Shown here: positions 8,532 to 17,958 of the stretch, piece by piece | Position numbering within the stretch: the stretch's first letter is position 1 | Layout of the letters: each line of letters starts with the position of its first letter | Program-made: the position numbers and the translations under genes | Assembly: GCA_966211455.1 (NCBI GenBank) | Contig: CBIHNI010000015.1 | Span: 1 to 64,000, forward strand | Origin: 21-14-0-10-47-8 sp966211455 | GTDB taxonomy: Bacteria; Bdellovibrionota; Bdellovibrionia; Bdellovibrionales; Bdellovibrionaceae | Length of the DNA stretch: 64,000 bases | Direction: 5' to 3' | The notes under the pieces: generated by a model | The model's input: only the letters and a program-made list of their open reading frames with translations | What the model was told of the DNA's origin: nothing | The model's database searches: none

Positions 8532-10262
8532 ATGTTTGAACTGGAAGAGAACATCAGTATTGGAGCCAACATTAAGGTTGTCGGCGTCGGCGGCGGCGGA
8601 AGTAACGCTGTTTCGACGATGATCGAATCGGAAATGAGCGGCGTTGAATTCATCGTAGCCAATACCGATATCCAAGCTCTGAACGCAAACAAAGCCGCAG
8701 GCAAAATCCAACTGGGTCTGGATCTGACAAAAGGTCTTGGCGCTGGCGCCAATCCAGATGTCGGCCGCCGAGCCGCCATCGAATCTTACAATGAAATCGT
8801 TGAAAAATTAGAAGGTTCCGACATGGTTTTCGTCACGGCCGGTATGGGCGGTGGAACGGGAACGGGCGGTGCTCCGGTTGTTGCGAAAATCGCTCGCGAG
8901 CTGGGTGCATTGACCATCGGGGTTGTGACTCGTCCCTTTGTGTTTGAAGGCAAACGCCGTCAAAAGCACGCTGAAGGCGGATTGCAAGAGCTGAAAGAAA
9001 ATGTCGATACACTGATCGTGATCCCGAACCAAAAACTTTTGGCGATCGCGGGTGACAAGACTCCATTGACCGAGACTTTCAAAAAGGCCGATGAAGTGTT
9101 GTTGCAAGCGGTAAAAGGGATTTCGGATTTGATCAACATCCGCGGTCTGATCAACCTGGACTTTGCTGACATCCGCACGGTCATGCAGGCAAAAGGCCTG
9201 GCCCTGATGGGAACAGGATACGCGAAAGGTGAAAACCGCGCGGTCGAAGCGGCAACAGCTGCAATCTCATCTCCTCTGCTTGAAAATATCAAAATTGATG
9301 GCGCAACTGGCATCATCATCAACGTCACGGGCGGATCGGATCTCAGCCTTTACGAAGTGAATGAAGCTTCAACTTTGATCACAGAAGCGGCTCATGAAGA
9401 TGCGGAAATCATCTTCGGTGCGGTGATCGACGAAAACATGAAAGATGAAGTTCGCGTCACGGTGATCGCAACTGGATTCGCGGATCCAGAGCATAAAATC
9501 CAAAGCGTCGACACCATGGCTCGCATGCAGGATTTCTTGAACACAGCGCCTTCGACTTCGATGCCAAAGATTGAATTGCCACCAATTCCATCTTTCCAGC
9601 ATTCAACGGCTCAAAGCATGACGATGCCGCAGCCTCCGGGGGCGCCTCAGCCAGCTCCGACGCAGCCAATGTACCAGGCGCCGGTTCAGCAACCAGCGCC
9701 GCAACAGTACTATCAGGCGCCTGTGCAACAGCCAGTTCAGCAACCAGCAGCTCCACAGGCTCCGCAGTTTGCATTGCCAGCTTATCTGACTCCGCAAGCT
9801 CCGGTTGCACATCAGCCGATGCATGCTTCTCAGCCAGAGCCGACTCCGGTGATTCCTCAGGCTCCGCCGCATGCTCAAAGTCCAGTGACTCCGCATTTCC
9901 AACAAAATGTGAATGTGGCGCCACCGATCGAAGTTCCTGAAATGATTCATCCGGCACAGATGGCGCAACCGGCTCCACAACAAGCCGTTGCTCCGCAGGC
10001 TGCAGCTCAGCCACAAGCTGAAGGAAATGTTTCGGCTCGCGATATGCTGATCGCAAAAGCGAAAGCTTTCAAAGAAAGCCAGGATTTGAAACAACGTCAT
10101 CACCAGCCTGAACAGTTGTCGATGAACGTCGATCCAACCGAGCAATCTTTGGAAGAGGCGCGCCGCATGGCTCGCGAAGTTTTGAGCTCTCCGTTCTCGA
10201 GCCAGAATTTGGAAGTTCCAGCTTTTATCCGAAAACGCCAAGGCGAAATGGGTCAGCAGTAA
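8532..10262 (+). CDS. ftsZ: FtsZ, tubulin-like division GTPase with long P/Q-rich linker
   Basis: Forms the Z-ring. The globular GTPase core covers about residues 10-320, with GGGGSNAV near 20, the tubulin signature GGGTGTGGAP near 108, and the T7 loop NLDFADIRT. A strong AGGAGGG site precedes the ATG. At 576 residues it is much longer than typical FtsZ (about 350-400). The excess is an intrinsically disordered linker of roughly 200 residues rich in Pro, Gln and Ala (about 340-500), with repeated QQPAPQ- and APQ-type motifs. The C-terminal conserved peptide VPAFIRKRQ is retained near the end. The linker codons lack stops and frameshifts. Confidence 0.97.
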   Translation: MFELEENISIGANIKVVGVGGGGSNAVSTMIESEMSGVEFIVANTDIQALNANKAAGKIQLGLDLTKGLGAGANPDVGRRAAIESYNEIVEKLEGSDMVFVTAGMGGGTGTGGAPVVAKIARELGALTIGVVTRPFVFEGKRRQKHAEGGLQELKENVDTLIVIPNQKLLAIAGDKTPLTETFKKADEVLLQAVKGISDLINIRGLINLDFADIRTVMQAKGLALMGTGYAKGENRAVEAATAAISSPLLENIKIDGATGIIINVTGGSDLSLYEVNEASTLITEAAHEDAEIIFGAVIDENMKDEVRVTVIATGFADPEHKIQSVDTMARMQDFLNTAPSTSMPKIELPPIPSFQHSTAQSMTMPQPPGAPQPAPTQPMYQAPVQQPAPQQYYQAPVQQPVQQPAAPQAPQFALPAYLTPQAPVAHQPMHASQPEPTPVIPQAPPHAQSPVTPHFQQNVNVAPPIEVPEMIHPAQMAQPAPQQAVAPQAAAQPQAEGNVSARDMLIAKAKAFKESQDLKQRHHQPEQLSMNVDPTEQSLEEARRMAREVLSSPFSSQNLEVPAFIRKRQGEMGQQ

Positions 10263-10277
10263 TCGCTGAAGACCCAA

Positions 10278-11018
10278 ATGCAAGCTTGGTTCGTTTCTGA
10301 TATTCATCTTCGAAACATCAACGAGCGCAACAGTGTCATCCTGTTGCGCTTTTTGCATTCTTTGCTGAAAGATTCAAAGGTCACGCACCTGATTTTTCTG
10401 GGCGATATTTTTGATCTGTGGGTCGGGGATTCCGACGTCTTTCAAAGAAAATTCCAGGCCATCGTCGATGCCATCGCCGAACTGAAACGCAAAGGCATCG
10501 AGATTCTGTATTTCGAAGGCAACCATGACGTTCACGTCAAAGGCTTCTGGGAAGACAAGTTTCAAATTCCGGTTTGGGTCGATCATCAGATTCTGCAGAT
10601 GGGACCATACAAAGTTCGTCTTGAGCATGGTGACTTTATCAATCCGGACGACGAGCTGTATCTGAAATACCGAAGCTTTATTCGTCAACCAAAGCTGGAA
10701 AAGCTCGCTTACATTCTACCGGGAAAATTGCTGGACGCTGCGGGCTCCTTTAGTGCAAGAAAAAGTCGCAAGAAAAGTTCGGTCATGCGCCGGGATTCCG
10801 AAGACGATCTTCGCCGCAAAATCCGCGATTACGCGATCGATTCGGCTTCTAAAACCGAATTTGACATCATCATCACAGGCCATATGCACGTGCGGGACGA
10901 GTATGAGTTCGAAGCTAAGGGGCGGAAACACGTTTCGATTAATCTGGGGAGCTGGTTCGAGCAGCCTTGTGCGCTGCTGCTGACAGATGCCGGCTTCGAG
11001 TGGCGGGTTCTAGGGTAA
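10278..11018 (+). CDS. lpxH: LpxH-like UDP-2,3-diacylglucosamine hydrolase
   Basis: A calcineurin-type metallophosphatase expected to cleave UDP-2,3-diacylglucosamine to lipid X in lipid A synthesis at the membrane surface. Metal-binding motifs are in canonical order: SDIHL (residues 7-11), GDIFD near 41, GNHD near 80, HGD near 120 and GHMH near 200. Length (246) fits LpxH. It begins 15 bases after ftsZ and may be cotranscribed. Other LpxH-fold phosphoesterases cannot be excluded. Confidence 0.82.
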   Translation: MQAWFVSDIHLRNINERNSVILLRFLHSLLKDSKVTHLIFLGDIFDLWVGDSDVFQRKFQAIVDAIAELKRKGIEILYFEGNHDVHVKGFWEDKFQIPVWVDHQILQMGPYKVRLEHGDFINPDDELYLKYRSFIRQPKLEKLAYILPGKLLDAAGSFSARKSRKKSSVMRRDSEDDLRRKIRDYAIDSASKTEFDIIITGHMHVRDEYEFEAKGRKHVSINLGSWFEQPCALLLTDAGFEWRVLG

Positions 11019-11082
11019 AGGCCTGACTACTCGTCACAGCGGTGGCAGGTAGAACTGTGGGCCGTCCGTCCATGAGAAGCTG

Positions 11083-11107
11083 CAAGACGGCCATCGTGGC
11101 CGTCTTG
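11083..11107 (+). terminator. GC-rich hairpin downstream of lpxH
   Basis: An 11-bp perfect stem CAAGACGGCCA / TGGCCGTCTTG with a 3-base loop lies 65 bases past the lpxH stop. No long T tract follows, so termination is likely but not certain. Confidence 0.5.
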
Positions 11108-11167
11108 TCCAAAATTAATGGATAAAATCAAAATACAAATGTGGTCGGATTGATGATCTCTTCTGGA

Positions 11168-11209
11168 CCTCACGAACTTGTCGTCTAATCACGCGACAAG
11201 TTTGTGAGG
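11168..11209. terminator. Long hairpin between convergent lpxH and recN
   Basis: A 16-bp stem with one G-T wobble (CCTCACGAACTTGTCG paired with CGACAAGTTTGTGAGG) and a 10-base loop lies between two convergent operons. It could act in both directions. Its CCTCAC/GTGAGG ends are the same as those of the hairpin at 50187-50222. Confidence 0.55.
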
Positions 11210-11289
11210 GGTAAATGGGCGTCTTTCCACGATTGCATGGATACACGGCCCTCATGATACGATTTAAACTACACAGCTCGAGAAAGCCC

Positions 11290-12981
11290 TTACCGAGCCT
11301 CGGCCAAAAGCTGTTCAGCATGTGCAAGGCTTGTCTTTGAAATCTTCTCGCCGGAAATCAAACGGGCGATTTCTTGAACGCGATCCTTTGGTTTCAGCTC
11401 CAGGATCTCCATGGCCACGCTGCCTTTTTGTGGCGACTTGTGGATGAAGAAGTGAGCATCACCGTAAGCCGCGACTTGCGGAAGATGTGTCACGCAGATC
11501 ACTTGCTGACCTTTGGCGATCGATTTCAGTTTGCGTCCGACTTTTTCGGCCGTTGGGCCGGATACGCCGGTGTCGACTTCGTCGAACAGGTAAGTGCGCG
11601 GTTGATGCGAAGATCCCACCACGCGTTTTAGCGACAGCAAGATGCGTGAAAGCTCACCACCGCTGGCGAATTTCGCCAAAGGACGTTTTGGATCCTTAGC
11701 CGATGTCTGGCTTAAGAATTCAACGTCGCTGATGCCGGTTGAAGAAAGCTCGTTCATTTTTTCGACTTGAACGTGGAAGGTCACGCCTTTCATGTTCAGA
11801 TCTTTCAATTCGGCATTCACCGAATCGGCCAAAGTGTGCGATCCGCCGCTGCGTTTTTCATGCAGGCCAGACGCAAGCTTTTTCAATTCCTTTTCCAGCT
11901 TTTCAGTTTCTTTTTTCAGCTCTTCAATTCGTTGATCTGAATTTTCCAGGGTTTTGATCTCAGCTTCCATCTGTGACAAAGCCGTGAAGATATCTTGGAT
12001 GTTCGGTCCGTATTTCTTTTGCAACTTGCGCATGCCGCTCAGGCGGGATTCCAGCTCTTCCAGGCGACCTGGATCCGCTTCGATGCCGGAAACGTATTGG
12101 CGAAGATCGTAAAGCGCGTCTTCGATCAGGCCCTTGGCTTGGTTTAAGGTCTGAAGTTTTTCTTCAATTTTTGGGTCGATTTGGGCCACGTCGAAAGATT
12201 TCTTCATCACATGGTTCAGGCGGCTGATCGCCGAATCGTCTTCGGTGTACAAAGCTTCTTCGGCTGAATCGACAAAAGATCCCAATCGGGCCGAGTTTTT
12301 CAGCTTCTTGATTTCAGTTTCGATATCTTGATCGGTTTCCGGATCCAGGCCCAGGGCTTGGATTTCATCGCGTTGGAAGATCAAGAAATCCAGTCGCTGA
12401 GCTTTGTTCTGAGCTTCACGCTCGAGCTCGCTGATTTCATTTTCGATCGAGCGCAGGCGATTGTATTTTTCGGTGAACTGATTGCGCAGCTCCCAGGCGC
12501 CAACGTACTGATCCAAAAGATCCAAGTGGTAAGCTTTTGAAATCAAATTGCGGTTTTCATGCTGTCCGGTCATTTCGATCAGCGGTGCCGAATGTCCGGC
12601 GACTTCGATCAGTGGGGAGACCACATCGCGAAGCGCGTTCAGTGTGCTCATGGTGCCGTTCAGGTAAATGCGGGATTTATCTTCGGACAAAACACGGCGG
12701 ACGACCAAAACGTTTTCTTCGGTGTCGATACCCAGATCTTCCAGACGTTTTTTGATATCTTTGCGTTTGGAAAGATCAAAGCAGCCTTCAACCGAAGCTT
12801 GAGTGCAGCCGGAACGGATCGATTCGGTGGAGCTTTTTTGGCCCATCAAAAGACCCAGGCTTTTCAGAAGAACGGATTTCCCGGCGCCGGTTTCGCCGCT
12901 TAGGATATTGAGACCTGAACGAAATTGGATGTCCAGGTTCTCGATGATCGCGAAATTGATGACTTTCAGTTCTTGCAACAT
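11290..12981 (-). CDS. recN: RecN, SMC-like double-strand break repair ATPase
   Basis: Cohesin-like ATPase used early in recombinational repair. The N-terminal ATPase half has LSGETGAGKSVLL (about residues 25-37). A long coiled coil occupies about 150-370. The C-terminal half has FASGGELSRILLSLK and the Walker B region TYLFDEVDTGVSG, then QVICVTHLPQVAA. The start at 12981 was chosen for its AGGAGAG site and the conserved MLQELKVINFAIIENL opening; an upstream in-frame start at 13023 would add 14 poorly supported residues. It is last of the minus operon M3 peptidase-nadK-recN. Length of 563 residues is normal. Confidence 0.95.
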   Translation of the reverse strand: MLQELKVINFAIIENLDIQFRSGLNILSGETGAGKSVLLKSLGLLMGQKSSTESIRSGCTQASVEGCFDLSKRKDIKKRLEDLGIDTEENVLVVRRVLSEDKSRIYLNGTMSTLNALRDVVSPLIEVAGHSAPLIEMTGQHENRNLISKAYHLDLLDQYVGAWELRNQFTEKYNRLRSIENEISELEREAQNKAQRLDFLIFQRDEIQALGLDPETDQDIETEIKKLKNSARLGSFVDSAEEALYTEDDSAISRLNHVMKKSFDVAQIDPKIEEKLQTLNQAKGLIEDALYDLRQYVSGIEADPGRLEELESRLSGMRKLQKKYGPNIQDIFTALSQMEAEIKTLENSDQRIEELKKETEKLEKELKKLASGLHEKRSGGSHTLADSVNAELKDLNMKGVTFHVQVEKMNELSSTGISDVEFLSQTSAKDPKRPLAKFASGGELSRILLSLKRVVGSSHQPRTYLFDEVDTGVSGPTAEKVGRKLKSIAKGQQVICVTHLPQVAAYGDAHFFIHKSPQKGSVAMEILELKPKDRVQEIARLISGEKISKTSLAHAEQLLAEAR

Positions 12982-13006
12982 AAGCTCTCCTACACAAGTG
13001 GAGATC

Positions 13007-13918
13007 TTAAGCTCGGTCTCCAAACTTGAGTTTTTCTCTCAAAAGATGGAAGTAATTCTGAGCTGGGTCTCGCACCATCAGATGGTCCACTTTATGACGT
13101 CGAATGAGAATCTCATCATCCTGGGAAATGTCATCAATTTTCGCGCCATCCACAACGAAATGCGCGCGATCCTTGCTGGAACCGGGTTTCCGGCGGTCTG
13201 ATTGCAATTTGCTGACCATCCTAAAACTCAATTGTATGTCATCTGGGAAAATCAGCGGACGGCTGGTCAGACTATGCGGTGCGATGGGGGTGACGATAAA
13301 AACTGGTGAATCCGGATGCAGAATCGGGCCCCCGGCCGACAGATTGTAGGCCGTCGAACCGGTTGGGGTCGCGATAATCAAACCATCTGCCTTTAATTCA
13401 GACACCAGCATCTTTTCGCTGTGAATGGAAAGATTGATCAGTTGGCTTAAAGATCCGCGCTCGATGACGATATCGTTCAAAGCCAGCATTTCCAGTTTCT
13501 TACGGCCTTTGCGCAGAAGTTGAACCTGGATCATCGAACGGGGGCGAAGCTCCATCTTGCCTTTCAGCGCTTCGTCGACGGCGGTGAAAAGTTCATCCGA
13601 TCGGGTCGGAGTCAAAAACCCCAGCGAACCTAAATTCACACCCAGGATCGGAACGCTTTTGCCATTCAGCAAACGCACGGCACGAAGATAAGTCCCATCG
13701 CCCCCCAGGACAATCATCAGGCTCATTTTTTCCAGGCCTGCCGAATTGCGAATCAAAGTGGTGCCGGGAATCGGTTTCTGTTCCGGAGCGGTGTAGACTT
13801 TGTAGTCACGCTCTTTCAGCCAAGCGGTCAAAGTTTTGGCCAGGCTCAAGGCAGGCGGAGTATCAGGCCGGTAAACAAGAGCAATGCTGCGGGCCTGATT
13901 GATCACCAATTTCTTCAT
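13007..13918 (-). CDS. nadK: NAD kinase
   Basis: Phosphorylates NAD to NADP in the cytoplasm. The signature GGDGT lies near residue 72 (VLGGDGTYLRAV), followed by GVNLGSLGFLTP, LNDIVIERG, KADGLIIATPTGSTAYNLSAGGPI and the C-terminal TPIAPHSLTSRPLI strand. At 303 residues it is typical. The ATG overlaps the stop of the upstream M3 peptidase as ATGA, so the two are probably translationally coupled. Confidence 0.96.
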   Translation of the reverse strand: MKKLVINQARSIALVYRPDTPPALSLAKTLTAWLKERDYKVYTAPEQKPIPGTTLIRNSAGLEKMSLMIVLGGDGTYLRAVRLLNGKSVPILGVNLGSLGFLTPTRSDELFTAVDEALKGKMELRPRSMIQVQLLRKGRKKLEMLALNDIVIERGSLSQLINLSIHSEKMLVSELKADGLIIATPTGSTAYNLSAGGPILHPDSPVFIVTPIAPHSLTSRPLIFPDDIQLSFRMVSKLQSDRRKPGSSKDRAHFVVDGAKIDDISQDDEILIRRHKVDHLMVRDPAQNYFHLLREKLKFGDRA

Positions 13919-15984
13919 AGGCTCAACAATCCTTCGCGGCGAAGAAGAGCTTTTGGATCTGGCTCACGTCCGCGGAATTTTTTGTAAAGATCCATCGGAT
14001 GTTCGGTTCCACCACGAGCCAAGATAAAGTTCTTAAACTTCTCGGCGATCTCGCGATTGAACAAGCCGGCCTCTTTAAAGTATTCAAAAGCATCGGCATC
14101 CAAAACTTCGGCCCATTTGTAGCTGTAATATCCAGCCGAATATCCGCCAGCGAAAATATGGCTGAAGGAAACGCTGGTATTTGTGCCCGGAATTTTTGGC
14201 AAAGCCCGGGTGTGCTCGGTCGCTTTGTTTTCAAACGCATCGACGTCCGAAATATTTTTCGGATCTTGGGAGTGCCAAGCCATATCCAAGAACGCAAACT
14301 GCAGCTGCCGCATTGAATAGTATCCGGCTTGGAACTGAGACGCTTTTTTAATTTTATCGACCAGCTCTTGCGGAATCGGCTGTTTGGTTTGGTAATGACG
14401 GGCAAAGATATCCAAGCCCTCTTTTTCCTTCACCCAATTTTCCATGATTTGCGACGGAAGCTCGACGAAATCCCAATACACATTGGTTCCCGCCAAGGAT
14501 CGGTACGTGCACTGAGACAAGAGCCCGTGCAAAGCGTGGCCGAATTCATGGAACAAAGTTTGAACTTCATCATAAGTCAGCAGCGATGGCTTCGAAGCCG
14601 TCGGCTTGGTGAAATTGCAGACGATGCTGACATGTGGACGGCGAACCTGGCCATTGTGGTAGCCTTGCTCGCGGTAAGCTGTCATCCATGCGCCACCTTT
14701 TTTTGTCTCGCGCGGGAAGAAGTCAGTGTAGAAAAGGCCGACGTAATTTTGAGTGCGCTCTTCGCGAACTTCGAACACGCGGACATCCGGATGATACTTG
14801 GGTACATCCAGGACCTCTTTGAAAGTGATGCCATACAAGCGGCGGGCATGTTCGAACACGCCTTCGACCACGGTTTCCAATTTGAAATAAGGACGAAGCT
14901 CTTCGTCGTTATACTTGTACTTTTTTTCTTTCAGTTTTTCAGAATAATAAGCAAAGTCCCAAGGCATGACTTCGTCGTTGCCATCCAAAGATTTCTTGAA
15001 AGCGCGAAGTTCGGATAGATCGCGGTCCGCCGCTTTTTTTGAAGGAACCAAAAGTTCGTTCAGGAATTTCATCACTTGCGATGGGGTCTGCGCCATGCGC
15101 TCGGACAAAATGAAATCCGCGTGTGATTTGAAGCCTAAAAGATCGGCCCGGTCGTGACGAAGCTTGACGATCTTTTTCACCACATCTTGGTTGTCGAAAG
15201 AATCTTTGTAAGCACGCGAGTTGTAAGCGGTCCACAGTTTTTTACGAAGCTCGCGGTTTTGCGCGTACTGCATGAATGGCAAAAAGCTAGGGCCTTGCAG
15301 GTTGAAGAGCCACTTGCCCTTTTGACCTTTGCGTTCCGCTTCTTGCGCCGCCGCTTCGATGGTACCTTCTGGCAATCCCAAAAGATCCGATTTGTTGTCG
15401 ATCCAAAGCTCGAAGGCGTTCGTTGCCTTCAGAACGTTTTCCGAAAATTGCGGTCCTAGAACCGAAAGCTCTTGGTCGATCTTGCGAAGCTTGTCTTTGT
15501 CGGCTTCGGATAAAAGCGCGCCATTGCGCGAGAAATCTTTAAAGTATTTTTCCACCAAGCGAACCTGTTCCGGATTCAAACCCAAAGAGTCACGCTTTTC
15601 AAAAACCGATTTGATTTTTTCAAACAGTTTGTCATCCAAAGAAACCTCGCTGGCGAAGGCGGCGGATTTAGGCGAAATATCTTTGGCCAAGGCTTGCAAG
15701 GCTTCGTCGGCTTCGGCGCTAAAGAGATTAAAGTAAACCGACTGAACGCTTTCGTAACCTTCACTGGCGGTTTCAAGCGCCATGATCGTATTTTCGAAGC
15801 TGGCCGGGGACGCGCTGTCCTTGATCTTTTGGATGTTGGCGCGAGCTTGCTCGATACCGTAATCCAGGGCCGGGATGAAATGCTCCAGCTTGATTTGATC
15901 AAACGGAACCGCTTCGTCGCGGGTTTGGAAAGTTCGTTTTTTGGAGGCTTCAATAAATGGATTTGTCGATGTTTGTGGTGCCAT
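13915..15984 (-). CDS. M3-family zinc oligopeptidase (Dcp/oligopeptidase A-like)
   Basis: A 689-residue thimet-type metallopeptidase that degrades short peptides. The zinc motif HEFGH is at residues 479-483, with the third ligand in the downstream VELPSQIMENW segment and the substrate-facing GYSAGYYSYKWAE motif near 620. No signal peptide is evident, so a cytoplasmic place is likely. The run TLFHEFGHALHGLL and the NVYWDFVELPSQ segment look closer to Dcp than to PrlC, but exact specificity cannot be set from sequence. No strong ribosome binding site precedes the ATG. First gene of an operon with nadK and recN. Confidence 0.88.
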   Translation of the reverse strand: MAPQTSTNPFIEASKKRTFQTRDEAVPFDQIKLEHFIPALDYGIEQARANIQKIKDSASPASFENTIMALETASEGYESVQSVYFNLFSAEADEALQALAKDISPKSAAFASEVSLDDKLFEKIKSVFEKRDSLGLNPEQVRLVEKYFKDFSRNGALLSEADKDKLRKIDQELSVLGPQFSENVLKATNAFELWIDNKSDLLGLPEGTIEAAAQEAERKGQKGKWLFNLQGPSFLPFMQYAQNRELRKKLWTAYNSRAYKDSFDNQDVVKKIVKLRHDRADLLGFKSHADFILSERMAQTPSQVMKFLNELLVPSKKAADRDLSELRAFKKSLDGNDEVMPWDFAYYSEKLKEKKYKYNDEELRPYFKLETVVEGVFEHARRLYGITFKEVLDVPKYHPDVRVFEVREERTQNYVGLFYTDFFPRETKKGGAWMTAYREQGYHNGQVRRPHVSIVCNFTKPTASKPSLLTYDEVQTLFHEFGHALHGLLSQCTYRSLAGTNVYWDFVELPSQIMENWVKEKEGLDIFARHYQTKQPIPQELVDKIKKASQFQAGYYSMRQLQFAFLDMAWHSQDPKNISDVDAFENKATEHTRALPKIPGTNTSVSFSHIFAGGYSAGYYSYKWAEVLDADAFEYFKEAGLFNREIAEKFKNFILARGGTEHPMDLYKKFRGREPDPKALLRREGLLSL

Positions 15985-16057
15985 ATTCTAGAAGTACCAC
16001 AAACCCAAATTGATGGCGCCTATTCCGAGCGAATACGCGCCGTTTCAGAAGAGAATT

Positions 16058-16738
16058 TTAACGCGGCAAAGGACCAGTTCCGCCACCATAATAACCACCG
16101 CAAGTGTTCACCCAGCCGGCGTAAGGCGTATATGTCATGCAACCATTTTGTGGGTTCGGATACTGATAGCTTTCATTGCCAGTTCCGGTTGTGCAGAATC
16201 CCAGATATGAACCACCGCCCGCTTGACGGCAAATCGCACCGCCCGAGCAGCTGTTGGCCACGCGGGTATCGCAAACCGCCGAAGCCTGTGCGCCACAAGA
16301 GCTGACATTTCCGGAAACCGCCGGCGAGTAAGTCACTTGCGGAATGCTGGTCCATTGAACGTTTTGCGGAGCATAGAAGAAGCTTGAAACATTATAAGTC
16401 ACGTAGGCGCTGGCCCCATAATATGCGCTGGTCGGAAACCAGTTTGCTGGAGCGCAGTTCATACCCCAGTTGAAATTCATCACGGGACGATATCCCGCCG
16501 GGCAGCCGCAGTAGCCGTTGGCATAGTTCCATTGATAATTGATCATCTGAGGAAAATTTTGTTGATAGTAATAGGGCTGAGCGGCTGTACAGCTGGGATC
16601 GCCGGCCGTCGCGCAGGTCTGAGCTGGAGTGCCCGCATAAGTTCCGCCGCCGTCGCCACCACCGCCATCACTCTTTTTACAGGCAACAGCGAGCACCACA
16701 CCAGTCAACAACATCAAGGTCGACAACGCCTTTTTCAT
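16058..16738 (-). CDS. Tyr/Asn/Gly-rich cysteine-containing lipoprotein
   Basis: A 226-residue predicted lipoprotein of unknown function. The start at 16738 has a GGAGGAG site 7 bases away and gives a clean signal peptide with lipobox ending AVAC (Cys 20); a longer frame from 16768 lacks this support. A KKSDGGGG linker follows the lipidated Cys. The mature part is rich in Tyr, Asn, Pro, Gly and paired Cys (CGCPAGYRPVMNF, CAPANWFPTSAYYG, CDTRVANSCSGGAICRQ), suggesting a disulfide-stabilised surface protein. Monocistronic on the minus strand between the M3 peptidase and a divergent protease. Confidence 0.8.
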   Translation of the reverse strand: MKKALSTLMLLTGVVLAVACKKSDGGGGDGGGTYAGTPAQTCATAGDPSCTAAQPYYYQQNFPQMINYQWNYANGYCGCPAGYRPVMNFNWGMNCAPANWFPTSAYYGASAYVTYNVSSFFYAPQNVQWTSIPQVTYSPAVSGNVSSCGAQASAVCDTRVANSCSGGAICRQAGGGSYLGFCTTGTGNESYQYPNPQNGCMTYTPYAGWVNTCGGYYGGGTGPLPR

Positions 16739-16995
16739 CACAGTTCTCCTCCGCAACAGAATGGACATGGGAATCCGGCTTCTGAGTATCCAAGACTTAT
16801 GCCAAATTTCCGAGACTTCTTAAGGGCTTGTATTCGAATGTGGAAAGACTGTGGTGACTTTCTTCAGCCCGCGTGACGCTTTTCGCTGTCAAACTTGTGA
16901 TCAAACCTTTCATCTTTCCATGACAAGGGCTTTGGCATTTCGACGATTTTTGTTTCACGGTATACCCGGCGGCATCAGAAAACGGGGGTTTTCAG

Positions 16996-17952
16996 ATGGG
17001 GCGTTTGGGGTTTTTCTCTTTATTGATGTCGTCGATTTTGATCCTGGCAACCGCTTGTAGCGGGAAGAAAGATGACAAAGTTTCGCAAAAATTTACCTGC
17101 AAAGATGGCGAGATCCATATGGTGGGTATCGTTGGTGGTCAGGTGGTCACGAGCCCTTCATCGCCACTGGCTTCGAAGACGGTCTTTCTGATTTCAAAAA
17201 CAGGGGAGCGCGATAAAGACGGCTCCGAGCTGATGGAGATGTGCACCGGTTCGTTGGTGGATCGCAATATCGTGCTGACGGCAGGTCACTGCGTTCCGGA
17301 TTCGCTGGCGGCGGGTGATATCAGTGTGGCCTTTTCTTTGGACCCGGTTTGCCAAGTCGTAGCCGAAGGGGAAGAGGTGGCTTTGCGAAAGACGGAAAAG
17401 ATCATCCGGCATTCAGGCTATCAGGTTCCGTCACAATCGGATTCGGCGTCGGACATCGCCATGCTTCGCTTTAGCGGCGTGGCTCCGGCGGGAAAAACGT
17501 CGTCTCAGCTTTTGTTGAATCACGAGGTTGACCTGACGGCGCAATCGGAAATCATTCTTGTCGGATACGGTCAGACGACGGATTACAACCAGGCCGACTC
17601 AAAAGGGGCAATTCTGCGCACGGCACAGATTTCGCCAATGCTGAATCCAAAGGTTCCGGCCAAAAAAACGAATAGCAATCGCGCTCCGGTTCTTTACTTC
17701 GATCAAAGCCACGGACAGGGCGGTTGCGCCGGAGATTCGGGCGGGCCGACTTACTTAAAACTGGATGATCAGCTTTTGCAAATCGGGATCAATTCGGCCG
17801 TCGATGCGTTGGCAGGTGAATTTGTCGAGCAATCGGATGTGACTTGCAAAATCGGTCTTCGCAGCGTCAGCGTCTTCGCGCAGAAAGATTGGATCCTGCA
17901 GACCTATAATTCTTTGCGCACCAATTTATCAAAGGGCCTTTTGGTTCAGTAA
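16996..17952 (+). CDS. Trypsin-like serine protease, secreted or lipid-anchored
   Basis: A 318-residue S1-family protease. The signal peptide ends near LATAC (Cys 21, possible lipidation). The mature enzyme begins around IVGG (45-48), the usual zymogen cleavage motif. The catalytic triad is complete: His in TAGHC (98), Asp in SDIAML (153), and Ser in GGCAGDSGGP near 250. Cys pairs typical of the family are present. It would act in the periplasm, on the surface or outside the cell, which fits a predator. A NUDIX gene follows after 6 bases, possibly cotranscribed. Confidence 0.9.
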   Translation: MGRLGFFSLLMSSILILATACSGKKDDKVSQKFTCKDGEIHMVGIVGGQVVTSPSSPLASKTVFLISKTGERDKDGSELMEMCTGSLVDRNIVLTAGHCVPDSLAAGDISVAFSLDPVCQVVAEGEEVALRKTEKIIRHSGYQVPSQSDSASDIAMLRFSGVAPAGKTSSQLLLNHEVDLTAQSEIILVGYGQTTDYNQADSKGAILRTAQISPMLNPKVPAKKTNSNRAPVLYFDQSHGQGGCAGDSGGPTYLKLDDQLLQIGINSAVDALAGEFVEQSDVTCKIGLRSVSVFAQKDWILQTYNSLRTNLSKGLLVQ

Positions 17953-17958
17953 AGAGCT

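Larger units (their letters stand above)
11020..11289 (+). repeat. Interspersed modular hairpin repeat, copy 2
   Basis: This convergent intergenic region between lpxH and recN shares modules with the regions at 1-215 and 50076-50396: CTCGTCACAGCGGTG near its left end; GCAGGT, CCGTCCGT and GCTGCAAG shared with copy 1; a CCTCAC...GTGAGG long hairpin; and an ACGGCCC..ATGATACGA ... CTACACA ... AGCTCGAGAAAG tail shared with the 50-kb copy. It contains two strong hairpins annotated separately. No coding potential was seen. Confidence 0.7.

Noticed and set aside
9603..10358. Long minus-strand open frame opposite the ftsZ linker
   Set aside because: It is an antisense shadow of the Pro/Gln-rich repeats, giving an Arg/Leu/Ser-rich product without a ribosome binding site.
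14329..15018. 229-codon plus-strand frame inside the M3 peptidase gene
   Set aside because: It runs antisense across the conserved zinc motif, with no ribosome binding site.
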